64,000 bases of DNA from Candidatus Methanoperedens sp. (GCA_026552955.1 JAPMTS010000014.1:62001-126000); one strand, 5' to 3'. Positions 52,117 through 60,861 are shown, numbered from the stretch's first letter. The notes: generated from the sequence alone by a model not told the origin. Program-made: numbers and translations.

Positions 52117-52920
52117 TTAACCTCCTACAGGCTTATGGCATCCCTGGCATGTGCTGCCCGCTCTTCCGACATGGTCTTCAGGTATCAGGGCAGCGCCTGA
52201 AATTCCTGTTGAATGGCATTTGATGCAGCTATCATGATAGACGATCTTTGACGCCACACCTCCATTGGGTATCCCTTTCTGGTGGCACCTGTTGCAGGTA
52301 TCCCATGTAAGCTGGTGAGGCCTGGCAGGAGCTGCAACTACAGAGGCTGTATTTGCCTCCCCAGTATGGCATTTCTTGCAGCTGTCAGGACCGCTTATCT
52401 CTTCTTTATGGCATGATATGCATCGTTCGTGATAAGCTGCCTTAAGACCGGGCTTTGTTGAATCATGCGGATTTGTCGGGCTGTCGTGGCAATCCTTGCA
52501 GGCATGTATTTCATCCCCGCTATTGTGATGGCATGTTGTACAGCTCAGTTTCTCACTCATCACAGCATGAAATGCGGTCGCGGGCCCCAATGCGATTGAT
52601 AGATATTCTGTTTTATTAACTGTCGGCCATGCATTTGAGGACAGGGCGACTTTTTCAGCAATTCCCGGATGTGCGATCACTGCTGCTTCTGTTGCATTTG
52701 CAACCACGGGAATATCGGAAGTATCGCTTGAAGAAAGCAAGATCGCTCCCCCACCGAACATAAGAGACAGTGGAATAACAAAAGATACGATTTTTGACAT
52801 CCCCATTTTGTCTTTTGAGTTTACCAGTATCCAGAGGGCGATAAATCCGAAGCAAAATGCAATGACTATCATGTATTCCACCCCCTTTACAAATGTTATA
52901 AATTCCAGTAATGTATTCAT
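52117..52920 (-). CDS. Heptaheme c-type cytochrome, membrane anchored
   Basis: This 267-aa protein has two N-terminal hydrophobic segments (residues 16-34 and 44-63) and seven CXXCH heme-binding motifs at residues 127-131, 141-145, 167-171, 181-185, 209-213, 232-236 and 258-262. Extra histidines between motifs could serve as distal ligands. It should face outside the cell and pass electrons to or from the HybA-like subunit, whose gene follows after 3 bases. Multiheme cytochromes with HybA/HybB modules are common in Methanosarcinales that respire external acceptors. The terminal acceptor is unknown. Confidence 0.92.
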   Translation of the reverse strand: MNTLLEFITFVKGVEYMIVIAFCFGFIALWILVNSKDKMGMSKIVSFVIPLSLMFGGGAILLSSSDTSDIPVVANATEAAVIAHPGIAEKVALSSNAWPTVNKTEYLSIALGPATAFHAVMSEKLSCTTCHHNSGDEIHACKDCHDSPTNPHDSTKPGLKAAYHERCISCHKEEISGPDSCKKCHTGEANTASVVAAPARPHQLTWDTCNRCHQKGIPNGGVASKIVYHDSCIKCHSTGISGAALIPEDHVGRAGSTCQGCHKPVGG

Positions 52921-53002
52921 TTTTACCCTCCTATTTTAATATTTATATCAATTTTTTTCATTATTTCTCCTGCTATCCAATTTTTATCCAGAATTTCTAA
53001 TT

Positions 53003-54445
53003 TTATGGCACTCGTATTAACACCTCACAACAATTGTCCCCGTGTGACAATAATTTTTTAATGTCTAATTCTGCCCGATTCCCAAAAGCATGGTTCATTG
53101 CCCCTTTGAACGTTTCCCTTATTGTGTGGCAGATATATTTATCGACTGTATTACCTTCCGCGACAATATTGCATTTCTTGACGGTATATAGTAAATTCTT
53201 TCCATCAACTTTCCATTCACTATCCCTGTGGAGTTTACTATCGATTATTTCAAGAGCTTTCTGGAAATTTTGAAACTCCCAGCTCTTTATATTGTTCTCT
53301 TTTTCGTACTCATGCATCAGGGATACCCCGATCCTTCTTCCAAGCGCTGTCAGGGATACAGGTATATCCGGAATGTTCTTTAGCCCTTTTAAGAAAGCCA
53401 TGAACATGATCAGGTCCTGGTCTACCCTGCTGTTGCTGATCTTGAGGTTGTTTACTATCTCATTTATCCTGATGCCCACATCAGGCCTGTGTGTCAGCAC
53501 TACCATATTAGCAGTTGACTTGGCATCGTACAGGTGGCCATTCGCTTCCAGTAGTGTGACAATGCTTGTTTTCAGTTTGTCTATTACCTCCTTGTTCCTG
53601 TAATTATGGAATAATATGAGGTTCTCCCTGTCCACTTCCACCCTGTCCACAACTCTTGAGGTTTCATATACTTCCTTTATCAGGGAAAGCATTTCTTTAA
53701 GGGGTATTTCCCCTATGGGTTTCTTGGCAAGCGTTTCTATTGTAATCTCACCCATCGGGATTTTTCCTGAAAGCAGATCCTCAAAGTAATTCCTGTGAAC
53801 GGTCACCATATTGTAATTGCTCAAAAGATGGCCGTTGATTATTGATTTCCAGAATACTGGACGGCTCTTGATGGCCTGGATCACTTCATTCAAACCGCCA
53901 AAAGAGGTTATCAGACTATTGTATCCCTGCTTCTTGTTCGATTTTGATAATTCAACCCTTATACATCCATCAAGATTAAAAACCGAAGATATCTCAAGAG
54001 GTGCATGCTCAGGTGAGTTTTTCACAATATACTGGGCAAGTATCCTTGCAACGAACCTAATTTTCTGGGGTGCGCCTTTGACCTCTATCAATACATCTGA
54101 TGACGATGTATCACTATCGCATTTCAGGGATATGTCAACATCCCACTCCAGTTCGCTGAATTTTTGCTTGAGATAATCTTCAAGTTTTCCCATCGAATTT
54201 ATCAGCATGGGATCTATCAGATCATCCAGTACATTGTCCGGAACAAGCAAACCATCGGTTTCGTTGAGCATCCATTTGAACAATGTATTGTCAATTGTGG
54301 ATATGTTCTCAAGTTCACTGTTTTTCCCGGCCCGGTCTATGATCTCTCTTATTGCGGCACTGAAATTCCCTTTATGTTTTTCAACATAAGGTTCCATCTT
54401 TTGTATGCAATCATTGTCGAGAGAGATATGTCTTGTAACAATCAT
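53003..54445 (-). CDS. Ribbon-helix-helix regulator, 480 aa, paralogue 2
   Basis: This 480-aa protein of unknown family begins with a CopG-type ribbon-helix-helix: MIVTRHISLDNDCIQKMEPY, then a GNFSAAIREIIDRAG helix, predicting DNA binding. A long central part includes STIDNTLFKWMLNET, NYNMVTVHRNYFEDLLSGKIP near residue 215, LILFHNYRNKEVIDKL near 280 and TANMVVLTHRPDV. The C-terminal 80 residues (KCNIVAEGN, ICHTIRETFKGAMNHAFG, GDNCCEVLIRV) have a cysteine pattern reminiscent of V4R small-molecule-binding domains. It matches the protein at 54946 along its whole length and has exactly the same size. It lies upstream of the cytochrome operon on the same strand. Confidence 0.8.
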   Translation of the reverse strand: MIVTRHISLDNDCIQKMEPYVEKHKGNFSAAIREIIDRAGKNSELENISTIDNTLFKWMLNETDGLLVPDNVLDDLIDPMLINSMGKLEDYLKQKFSELEWDVDISLKCDSDTSSSDVLIEVKGAPQKIRFVARILAQYIVKNSPEHAPLEISSVFNLDGCIRVELSKSNKKQGYNSLITSFGGLNEVIQAIKSRPVFWKSIINGHLLSNYNMVTVHRNYFEDLLSGKIPMGEITIETLAKKPIGEIPLKEMLSLIKEVYETSRVVDRVEVDRENLILFHNYRNKEVIDKLKTSIVTLLEANGHLYDAKSTANMVVLTHRPDVGIRINEIVNNLKISNSRVDQDLIMFMAFLKGLKNIPDIPVSLTALGRRIGVSLMHEYEKENNIKSWEFQNFQKALEIIDSKLHRDSEWKVDGKNLLYTVKKCNIVAEGNTVDKYICHTIRETFKGAMNHAFGNRAELDIKKLLSHGDNCCEVLIRVP

Positions 54446-54488
54446 AATAACCCCACTATCCCTTGTTCGATTTTTCCAGAATCTTCAT

Positions 54489-54770
54489 TTACACTTTCCC
54501 AAATTGCTCATAGAGAAGTTCTTTTTCCCTTTTCAATTCTTCTTCCCTGCGTGCAAGCGCTTTCATGGCATCAGTTCTCTTTATTGAAACCATGATCCTG
54601 TTCTTCCTGTCCTTCATATATTCCCGCAGCCCAACGGCAAGAAAAACCGCTGCTGTGATCGGCAAAAGGATGACCCATCCTGTTAAGAAAGCCATAAAAC
54701 TTTCTGATGGCAGGAAATAGACACTTCCGATCACGATCCCGGCTGCAACATAACGTTTCCAATTATTCAT
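54489..54770 (-). CDS. Small two-helix membrane protein between the RHH regulators
   Basis: This 93-aa protein has two hydrophobic helices (RYVAAGIVIGSVYFLPS and FMAFLTGWVILLPITAAVFLAVG, together residues 6-50) followed by a charged, predicted helical tail (KALARREEELKREKELLYEQF) that may form a coiled coil. It resembles small archaeal proteins of unknown function. The ATG at 54770 is used because GGTGA lies about 8 bases upstream; the open frame extends to 54938 without support. It sits between two paralogous regulators on the same strand, so it may sense or relay a membrane signal, which is inference. Confidence 0.6.
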   Translation of the reverse strand: MNNWKRYVAAGIVIGSVYFLPSESFMAFLTGWVILLPITAAVFLAVGLREYMKDRKNRIMVSIKRTDAMKALARREEELKREKELLYEQFGKV

Positions 54771-54945
54771 ATGCTTCACCCAAATATGATTATTCAATGC
54801 CAAAGGTAAAAGAATATTTGACGGCAAGATAGCATGAAAAGCCATGAATAGACATAGATTGACATAAAAGCGGAATATTATGTCATTGAATGGCATGTAA
54901 AATACAAAGTTTGGCAAAATGATCCGGAAATTTTGCAATATCAGG

Positions 54946-56388
54946 TCAGAGCATTCTTATAACCACCTCACAGAAATCATCCCCATGGGTAAGCAGGTGT
55001 TTTGTGTACAATGATGCCTTGGTTCCGAAAGCATAGCTCAATGCGCCTTTGAAGGTTTCCCTCACGGTATGGCATACATAATTATCAAATTCATTTCGGT
55101 TTCCTGCAATACTACATTTCCTTATCGTGTATAGCAGATCCTTACCATCCAGTTTCCATTCGCTCTCCCGGTGGATCCTTGCATCGATATTCTGCAATGC
55201 CTGCTGGAAATTATCCAGTGTCCATTTATTGATATGGTTCTCCCGTTCATATTCCATCATTAAGGATTTGCCGGTCCTTCTGCCCAGGGATGTCAATGAA
55301 ATGGGAATATCTGGTATTTCCTTTAATCCTTTCAGATAACTAAAGAATACAAGAAGCTCCTGGTCCAGCCGGTTGGAACTGTTCTTCAATGTATCCACGA
55401 TCTTATTGATCTTCTTGCTAACATCAGACCTGTGGGTCATTATTACGATATTCGCTGTTGCCCTGGCATCATACATGTGGCCATTTGCTTCCAGGAGCGC
55501 ATGGCAGCTCTTCCTCAGTTTTTCAATAGCTCCCTTATCCCTGTAATTATGGAATAATATCATGGTTTCTTTATCTATTTCCACCCTTTCCACAATCCTT
55601 GAGGTCTCAAAGACCTCTTTCATAAGAGCAAGCATGTCTTCTAATGGAATTTCATGGATGGGTTTCTTTGCAAGATTTTCTATCGTTACCTCCCATTCAG
55701 GTATTTTTCCATCAAGCAGATCTTCAAAATAATTCCTGTGCACAGTGACCATATTATAATTACTCGAAAGATGCCTGTTGACAATAGCTTTCCAGAAAGC
55801 AGGATAGCTCTTTACGGTCCTGATAAGCTCATCTGTCTTTCCAAAAAAAGTCTCAAGGCTGCTGAGTGCATCTTTAATATTTGAACCTGATAATTCAAGT
55901 TTTATCCCCTGGTTAGTGTTAACGACCGAACTGACTTCAAGGGGAATATGCCGGAGTGAATTGTTGACAAGATACTGGGCAAGTAAACTTGTAATAAATC
56001 TTATCTTTTGATGGTCGCCGCTTATTTCCATCAAAATTTCACTTGGAAGAAGATCATTATCATAATTCAGTGTGATGTGAACCCCCCATTTAAGTTCGCT
56101 GAACCTGCGATTGAGATAACTTTCCAGCTTATCCATGGAATTCATCAACACAGGATCAATGAATTCATTGAGGATATCAGAAGGAACAAGTTTTTCGTCA
56201 TTTTCCTTTAATATCCAGTTCAATATTGAATTATCAATTGCAGATGAATTGGTCCTGGTATCATACTTTCCCGCCCGGTTGATCATATCCCTAATTGCAG
56301 CGCCAAAATTTCCATCGTGCTTGTCTACATACGGTTTTAATTTCTCAATATATTCATCTTCAAGAGAGATATGCCTTGTAATATTCAT
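54946..56388 (-). CDS. Ribbon-helix-helix regulator, 480 aa, paralogue 1
   Basis: This 480-aa protein is a full-length paralogue of the one at 53003. It has an N-terminal RHH (MNITRHISLEDEYIEKLKPY, then GNFGAAIRDMINRAG), a central region with NYNMVTVHRNYFEDLLDGKIP and MILFHNYRDKGAIEKL, and a C-terminal V4R-like section with KCSIAGNRN, VCHTVRETFKGALSYAFG and DDFCEVVIRML. The ATG at 56388 has GGAAGG just upstream, and the longer frame to 56745 is not supported. Gene duplication is evident from identical length and collinear motifs. Target promoters are unknown, but the cytochrome operon downstream is the obvious candidate. Confidence 0.8.
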   Translation of the reverse strand: MNITRHISLEDEYIEKLKPYVDKHDGNFGAAIRDMINRAGKYDTRTNSSAIDNSILNWILKENDEKLVPSDILNEFIDPVLMNSMDKLESYLNRRFSELKWGVHITLNYDNDLLPSEILMEISGDHQKIRFITSLLAQYLVNNSLRHIPLEVSSVVNTNQGIKLELSGSNIKDALSSLETFFGKTDELIRTVKSYPAFWKAIVNRHLSSNYNMVTVHRNYFEDLLDGKIPEWEVTIENLAKKPIHEIPLEDMLALMKEVFETSRIVERVEIDKETMILFHNYRDKGAIEKLRKSCHALLEANGHMYDARATANIVIMTHRSDVSKKINKIVDTLKNSSNRLDQELLVFFSYLKGLKEIPDIPISLTSLGRRTGKSLMMEYERENHINKWTLDNFQQALQNIDARIHRESEWKLDGKDLLYTIRKCSIAGNRNEFDNYVCHTVRETFKGALSYAFGTKASLYTKHLLTHGDDFCEVVIRML

Positions 56389-56548
56389 TTTCCTTCCCCC
56401 ACTAGATATAACCTTTATTCTGACAACCTTAAAAGAGTATTTGTAAAGGCATTCGGGTTTTGTGTCAATTGGAAGTATTTTATGACATGAAATGACATAC
56501 AGGTTTATTAATACCAAAAATATATTCAAGGCAAAAGGAAGAATTACT

Positions 56549-57781
56549 ATGGAACTCCAGAAACCCCGAGGCACACGTGATTTCCTGCCGGAGGAAATGA
56601 ACAAGCGAAGATACATTGAGAATAAACTGCGTGGGGTTGCTGCACATTGGGGATACGGGGAAATTAAAACCCCGACATTTGAACATATAGAGCTTTTTAC
56701 GTTGAAATCGGGAGAAGGTATACTTGGTGAGATATATAATTTCAAGGATAAGGGAGAACGTGAGATAGCACTTCGTCCTGAACTGACAGCTCCTGTGGTA
56801 AGGATGTATGTGGAAGAGCTCCAGAGATCGCCAAAGCCTCTTAAATTCTTTTATTTTGATAATTGCTTCAGGTATGAACGCCCCCAGAAAGGACGTTTCC
56901 GCGAGTTTTTCCAGTTCGGGGTGGAAATTATCGGAAGCTCAAGGCCTGAGTCTGATGCGGAAGTTATCGCACTCGCAGTTGAAATGCTAAAAAGTGCAGG
57001 TGTCAGGGGAGACTTGCATGTTGGAAACCTGGGGATCGTGCGCGCACTGATAAATGAGATAGGGTCCCAACACCAGAGCAAGATCATGCGCCTTGTGGAT
57101 AAAAAAGATGATAAAGGGCTGGAGGAATTTCTTGATACCATTCATGCCCCGGATGATATAAAAGGAAAATTGTTTCGCCTGATAGGGCTGCATGGTGAAA
57201 ATGCCATTCATGAAGCAAGAGAACTCGTAGGAGATATTGATGCTATCACACAATTCAAAGCGCTTCTTGATCTCCTCGATGTATATGGCCTGGAATACCA
57301 GGTTGACTTCGGGATCGCAAGAGGTCTTGATTATTATACCGGCATGGTGTTTGAGATATATTGTGAGGGTCTTGGCGCACAGAATCAGGTATGCGGTGGA
57401 GGTTCATACCGACTTGCGGCCCTTTTCGGCGGTGAGGACACGGCATCTACAGGTTATGCTATCGGGTTTGACAGGATCATGGAGATCTGTGAGGTAAACC
57501 CCGAACCTGCCAAACGCATGGTTGTGGTCTCCTTTGAGGACACGCGCAAAGAGGCGATAGTTATCGCAATGAAGCTCAGGGAACACATTGATACCTATCT
57601 TGATGTGATGGGGCGCAAGTTCAAAGACCAGATAGCATATGCCAATACCATCGGTGCAAGCCATGTTATTATCGTGGGAAAAAACGAGCTTGATGCTGGA
57701 AAATTGGCGCTCAAAGACATGAAAACCGGAGATCAGGAGCTTGTGTCGATGGAAGAAGTTGTTGCAAGAATCAATAAATAG
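56549..57781 (+). CDS. hisS: Histidyl-tRNA synthetase
   Basis: This 410-aa class II synthetase has motif 1 near the N-terminus (PRGTRDFLPEEMNKRR), motif 2 FRYERPQKGRFREFFQFGVE near residue 110, the histidine-specific RGLDYYTGMVFEIY near 255, and motif 3 GYAIGFDRIMEI near 310. The C-terminal anticodon-binding domain follows from about 325. It charges tRNA-His, whose gene lies in the same window at 2123. The ATG at 56549 is preferred to 56492 because GGAAG lies 10 bases upstream and the family N-terminus begins at MELQKPRG. Confidence 0.95.
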   Translation: MELQKPRGTRDFLPEEMNKRRYIENKLRGVAAHWGYGEIKTPTFEHIELFTLKSGEGILGEIYNFKDKGEREIALRPELTAPVVRMYVEELQRSPKPLKFFYFDNCFRYERPQKGRFREFFQFGVEIIGSSRPESDAEVIALAVEMLKSAGVRGDLHVGNLGIVRALINEIGSQHQSKIMRLVDKKDDKGLEEFLDTIHAPDDIKGKLFRLIGLHGENAIHEARELVGDIDAITQFKALLDLLDVYGLEYQVDFGIARGLDYYTGMVFEIYCEGLGAQNQVCGGGSYRLAALFGGEDTASTGYAIGFDRIMEICEVNPEPAKRMVVVSFEDTRKEAIVIAMKLREHIDTYLDVMGRKFKDQIAYANTIGASHVIIVGKNELDAGKLALKDMKTGDQELVSMEEVVARINK

Positions 57782-58007
57782 AATCCTGCTTCACATCATT
57801 TCACACCTTTTTCACACCAATCTTGATTATTATGTGAAAAGATTACGGGTGTCGGGATCGATTATGGTATTAGCTAGGAAATTCAAGAGACGGGCAATTA
57901 CTTCGAGGATATTGCTGGAGCGCAAAAACAGAAGTCATGGGGAAGAATTAAAGGCCACACTTGTTTCACACCCAAATTAATCAGAGTGTGAATATTAGTG
58001 ACATCTA
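57782..58007. other. Intergenic region with repeated TTCACACC elements
   Basis: No supported gene is present between hisS and the small ORF at 58040; short open frames here lack start signals. TTCACACC occurs three times, at 57800-57807, 57811-57818 and 57965-57972. The last is part of an inverted repeat with GTGTGAA at 57986-57992. A similar GGTGTAAATTCACACC palindrome lies at the mtrH terminator (63461-63476). They may be hairpins or operator-like sites; no function is established. Confidence 0.35.
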
Positions 58008-58039
58008 ATAAAATGAAGATGTTATCAGATGGAGAAAAA

Positions 58040-58168
58040 ATGAAATGCAAACACTCTGAAATCAATTGTGTAACACGAATTATCAATCGGGAATGGGAAG
58101 AGATTCCTGCTTGCGAATATGGTGTATCCTGTAATTACACGGATAAACAAAAAGTAAATTTATCTTAA
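58040..58168 (+). CDS. Small cysteine-containing protein (42 aa, hypothetical)
   Basis: This short frame encodes 42 residues with cysteines at positions 3, 10, 25 and 31 (MKCKHSEINC then a WEEIPACEYGVSC segment), suggesting a metal- or Fe-S-binding knuckle. GGAG at 58031-58034 lies at ideal distance before the ATG. A hairpin plus T-run terminator follows 40 bases after the stop. It is too short to compare by length with any family; codon use looks normal. Small zinc-ribbon-like proteins are common in archaea, but this could also be a chance frame. Confidence 0.4.
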   Translation: MKCKHSEINCVTRIINREWEEIPACEYGVSCNYTDKQKVNLS

Positions 58169-58207
58169 TTTATTTAATAGGCCACAATTTAGCGACATGC
58201 ATAACCA

Positions 58208-58234
58208 CGCCGCCCATAGCGGCGTCTCCTTTTT
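58208..58234 (+). terminator. Hairpin plus T-run terminator
   Basis: CGCCGC (58208-58213) and GCGGCG (58219-58224) form a perfect 6-bp stem around loop CCATA, followed by a pyrimidine run ending in five T residues at 58230-58234. It would stop transcripts coming from hisS or the small ORF at 58040. Confidence 0.6.
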
Positions 58235-58246
58235 ACCATGGTATTA

Positions 58247-58363
58247 CTATTTTGAGACCCTCTTCACGATTGAAGTCGGAAGTTTCTTCCCCCCTTTGAA
58301 CCCCATTTCTGTATACAGGCTGATTTCATGCCATAAAATTCTTGCATATATATTACTTTCAGC
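58247..58363 (-). pseudogene. Coding-like fragment without a start codon
   Basis: On the minus strand a 38-codon frame reads ESNIYARILWHEISLYTEMG followed by FKGGKKLPTSIVKRVSK and a TAG stop. The composition looks protein-like, with aromatic and charged residues evenly placed, but the frame opens at an upstream TGA and the only in-frame ATG is at codon 20. It may be the C-terminal remnant of a broken gene. The same stretch can form a hairpin, CTTC-A-CGA with TCG-GAAG, around 58262-58282, so an RNA-level role is also possible. Family not recognised. Confidence 0.25.
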
Positions 58364-58408
58364 TCACTATGATTAAACAAAACCGATAGTCAGGCATAAG
58401 TAGCCAGG

Positions 58409-59227
58409 TCAAATTCTGACAGCTACGCCTTTTTTCTTCAGGTATTCTTTGGCCTCACTTATCGTGTACTCACCGAAATGGAAAATACTCGCAGCGAGCG
58501 CCGCATCAGCTTTGCCTTTGGTGAATGCATCGACCATATGCTCAATATTGCCTGCGCCTCCTGATGCTATTATCGGGATATCAAGCGTTTCTGAAAGGGT
58601 CCTTGTGATGGGGAGGTCATATCCGTCCTTTGTGCCGTCCTTATCCATGCTGGTAAGCAGTATTTCCCCCGAACCGAGTTTCTCAACTTTTTGCGCCCAC
58701 TGCACAGTATCAAGACCGGTTGGTGTCCTTCCCCCGTAAATCACCACTTCATACCATGCTTTTGTGCCATCTTCAAGCTCTATTATCGTCTTAGTATTGT
58801 TCCTTATATCGGTATTTCGCCTGCAATCGATAGCTGTAACTATACATTGCGAACCGAAGATATCAGAGGATTCTTTTATGAAATCAGGGTTCTTTACGGC
58901 CGCAGTATTAATAGATACCTTATCCGCCCCCGCCCGCAGGATGTTCCTTATGGATTCTGTGCTGCTTATACCACCGCCAACAGTGAGTGGGATAAAAACT
59001 TCATCTGCAGTTCTTTCGATCACATCTATCATGGTTCCCCTGCGCTCGTGTGAAGCCGTAATATCCAGAAAAACAAGCTCATCCGCACCCTGTTCATTAT
59101 ATCTTTTCGCAAGCTTCACAGGGTCACCAGCCTCTTTCAAATTAACAAATTCAATGCCTTTTACTACGCATCCACCTGCTTTATCAAGAGTCACATCAAG
59201 GCATGGGATTATTCGTTTTGTGAGCAT
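58409..59227 (-). CDS. hisF: Imidazole glycerol phosphate synthase subunit HisF
   Basis: This 272-aa TIM-barrel enzyme joins ammonia with PRFAR to give imidazole glycerol phosphate and AICAR in histidine biosynthesis. [19 protein letters not shown] carries the catalytic Asp near residue 11, [17 protein letters not shown] is a phosphate loop near 83, VTAIDCRRN holds the second catalytic Asp near 130 and [17 protein letters not shown] a phosphate loop near 215. The family is normally about 250-275 residues. It needs HisH for ammonia supply, which is not in this window. The gene stands alone on the minus strand. Confidence 0.95.
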   Translation of the reverse strand: MLTKRIIPCLDVTLDKAGGCVVKGIEFVNLKEAGDPVKLAKRYNEQGADELVFLDITASHERRGTMIDVIERTADEVFIPLTVGGGISSTESIRNILRAGADKVSINTAAVKNPDFIKESSDIFGSQCIVTAIDCRRNTDIRNNTKTIIELEDGTKAWYEVVIYGGRTPTGLDTVQWAQKVEKLGSGEILLTSMDKDGTKDGYDLPITRTLSETLDIPIIASGGAGNIEHMVDAFTKGKADAALAASIFHFGEYTISEAKEYLKKKGVAVRI

Positions 59228-59271
59228 TGACCTTTTTTAGTAGTTTAAGAATGAAATAGTTTTGTATTATC

Positions 59272-59580
59272 CTATTTCTTAAATGCCGTTTCCCCAAGCA
59301 CTCTCTTTATTACGGGTGCATCCCCGAATACATCCTCACGTTTGCCTTTTTTGTTAAAATATATCGCAACCAGCACAATCACAAGCCCTATTTGTTCATT
59401 ACCTGAATTCCCTGTAACGATCATTCCCAACCACGCCAGGCCACCCGTAATCATGCCACGAAGCGCTCCTTTCCTGTACGAGTCAAGCTTTGTGCGGCGA
59501 AAAATCCTGATATCACGCAGGGTAAGAAAAATTATCGAGATAAATCCGAAAGCTGCAATATATACGGAAGGAGAGATCAT
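59272..59580 (-). CDS. Small membrane protein coupled to the HARP gene
   Basis: This 102-aa protein of unknown function has hydrophobic segments near residues 6-20 ([16 protein letters not shown]) and two more around [14 protein letters not shown] and [12 protein letters not shown]. Basic residues lie between helices ([15 protein letters not shown]). It starts within the stop of the RNA-free RNase P gene (4-base overlap), so the two are co-expressed. The C-terminal tail [11 protein letters not shown] is charged. No catalytic motif is visible. Confidence 0.65.
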   Translation of the reverse strand: MISPSVYIAAFGFISIIFLTLRDIRIFRRTKLDSYRKGALRGMITGGLAWLGMIVTGNSGNEQIGLVIVLVAIYFNKKGKREDVFGDAPVIKRVLGETAFKK

Positions 59581-60272
59581 ATCATACTTGCCACTTTCTC
59601 GGGTTTTATTCTTTTCAGGTATTCTTTTATCATTGCCGGGAAGGATTTTGCCTCGACAAAACGAAGCCCGAGCTGTTCAGCCCATTTTTGAATCCCCATG
59701 TCGCTTGCAACCACAGCGGCATCAAGCTCTTTGGAAAGCAGAAGGACATCAATATCAGGAGCGCTGTCAAGGATCCCATAACGCAATGCATTCCGGTATT
59801 TATCCCGGAAGGAATTTATTACACCCCCGATCACATTTCGCTCGATATCAGGTTCTATTTCCTTTCTTGTTTTAGCCTTAGTAGTTCGAAAAAGGCATTC
59901 TGTTGCCGATTCCCATATCGCGTCCTCCGCGACATTCATTCCTTTATTGATACGCCCGCGCATGAAATCCACATAATCATAAAATATCTTGGATGGGATC
60001 TTAACCTCATACCTGTCAGGGGTCTTTTTTACGAGCCAGGTATCGATCTTGGCAAGGGTATCCTCACCACAACCGTTATTCTTTGCAAATTCTCTCATCT
60101 CAGTATATACGGAAGGATAAGGAATATAACAGCTGATGCCTAGATGGAGGCGCGCCTCTGCAATTATATCAAGGATACCACCCATTGCAGTGTCAAGATT
60201 TCCACCCTCAAGCTCACGTGTCTGCGTATCGGTCAATGCGCTTGTATCAAGAACGAATCTCTGTCGTATCAT
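59577..60272 (-). CDS. RNA-free ribonuclease P (HARP) homologue, PIN-domain
   Basis: This 231-aa PIN-domain protein matches the 'RNA ligase partner' family (TIGR03875), now known as HARP, a minimal protein-only RNase P. It has [11 protein letters not shown] with catalytic Asp near residue 7, a helical insert ([19 protein letters not shown] and [20 protein letters not shown]), and the metal-binding [14 protein letters not shown] and [12 protein letters not shown] near residues 180-200. It could process tRNA 5' ends. Archaea generally also have RNA-based RNase P, and HARP is often accessory. The ATG at 60272 fits the family start; the frame extends to 60329. Confidence 0.85.
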   Translation of the reverse strand: MIRQRFVLDTSALTDTQTRELEGGNLDTAMGGILDIIAEARLHLGISCYIPYPSVYTEMREFAKNNGCGEDTLAKIDTWLVKKTPDRYEVKIPSKIFYDYVDFMRGRINKGMNVAEDAIWESATECLFRTTKAKTRKEIEPDIERNVIGGVINSFRDKYRNALRYGILDSAPDIDVLLLSKELDAAVVASDMGIQKWAEQLGLRFVEAKSFPAMIKEYLKRIKPEKVASMI

Positions 60273-60427
60273 ATTTTTTATTTTTATAAGTATTGTATCC
60301 GGATTTATTTTTAATAATGTCATTCTCATGTAAACATAAAAAGCTTTAGCTTGTTCTCAACTTCCGGAAAGATCAGGATCATCAAAGTAATAATCATTAT
60401 TATAATTTATATTAACACAGTGATAAA

Positions 60428-60436
60428 TTATAAATA
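60428..60436 (+). promoter_or_regulatory. Candidate TATA box for the zinc-ribbon-like gene
   Basis: TTATAAATA lies about 36 bases before the ATG at 60468. A start site about 25 bases on leaves a short leader that includes GAGGA just before the ATG. Confidence 0.45.
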
Positions 60437-60467
60437 TGCGAACCACATTCAAACATTGAGGATTATC

Positions 60468-60749
60468 ATGAAAATTAGTGAAGTGATACAGGAATTCGTT
60501 CCGTGTGAAATATGTGGGAATAGCGATATAAAGAATTTTTATTTCCATGTTCTGGTGGATAAGGGTTCCCAGCCATACGTAAAATGTTGTGAATGTGAAG
60601 AGGAATATTATTCCGCTCGCGCTAAAAACGTACTTACAAGCGTGAAAGAATCAAAGCAGGTAAGAACTGAAAAAACATTCGAGAATAAAGAAGGCCTGGT
60701 AAATCAAGACACAACACATCCTCTTGTCAAAGTCCTGGCGAATCTGTAA
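60468..60749 (+). CDS. Small cysteine-motif protein (zinc-ribbon-like), hypothetical
   Basis: This 93-aa protein has CEICGNSD near residue 13 and KCCECEEEYYSAR near 40, a C-x2-C ... C-x2-C set that would bind one zinc ion. The rest is lysine- and glutamate-rich and appears helical. GAGGA at 60457-60461 sits before the ATG at 60468, which is preferred to the 39-codon extension starting at 60351. The gene stands alone between the HARP gene and hisB, on the opposite strand to HARP. Small zinc-ribbon proteins of this kind occur widely in Methanosarcinales without assigned roles. Confidence 0.65.
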   Translation: MKISEVIQEFVPCEICGNSDIKNFYFHVLVDKGSQPYVKCCECEEEYYSARAKNVLTSVKESKQVRTEKTFENKEGLVNQDTTHPLVKVLANL

Positions 60750-60827
60750 TTATCAGGACATTCAAAATTTAAAAGTCCTTTTCTCGTTTGTATCAATTGA
60801 GAATATCCGAAAAAAGTACTTGCAATA

Positions 60828-60840
60828 GCTTTATATTAAT
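60828..60840 (+). promoter_or_regulatory. Candidate TATA box for hisB
   Basis: GCTTTATATTAAT lies about 22-34 bases before the hisB ATG at 60862. A start site about 25 bases downstream would place transcription within a few bases of the ATG, and no Shine-Dalgarno is seen, so a leaderless or nearly leaderless mRNA is likely. Confidence 0.5.
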
Positions 60841-60861
60841 TCCAAATAATATATTAGCACC

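Noticed and set aside
54771-54938. N-terminal extension of the small membrane protein
   Set aside because: The 56 extra residues precede a good Shine-Dalgarno at the inner ATG (54770) and read as hydrophobic low-complexity sequence.
58245-58300. IS200/IS605-type end hairpin
   Set aside because: The imperfect CTTC...GAAG hairpin resembles ends of such elements, but there is no TnpA or TnpB gene nearby and a protein-like frame spans the same bases.
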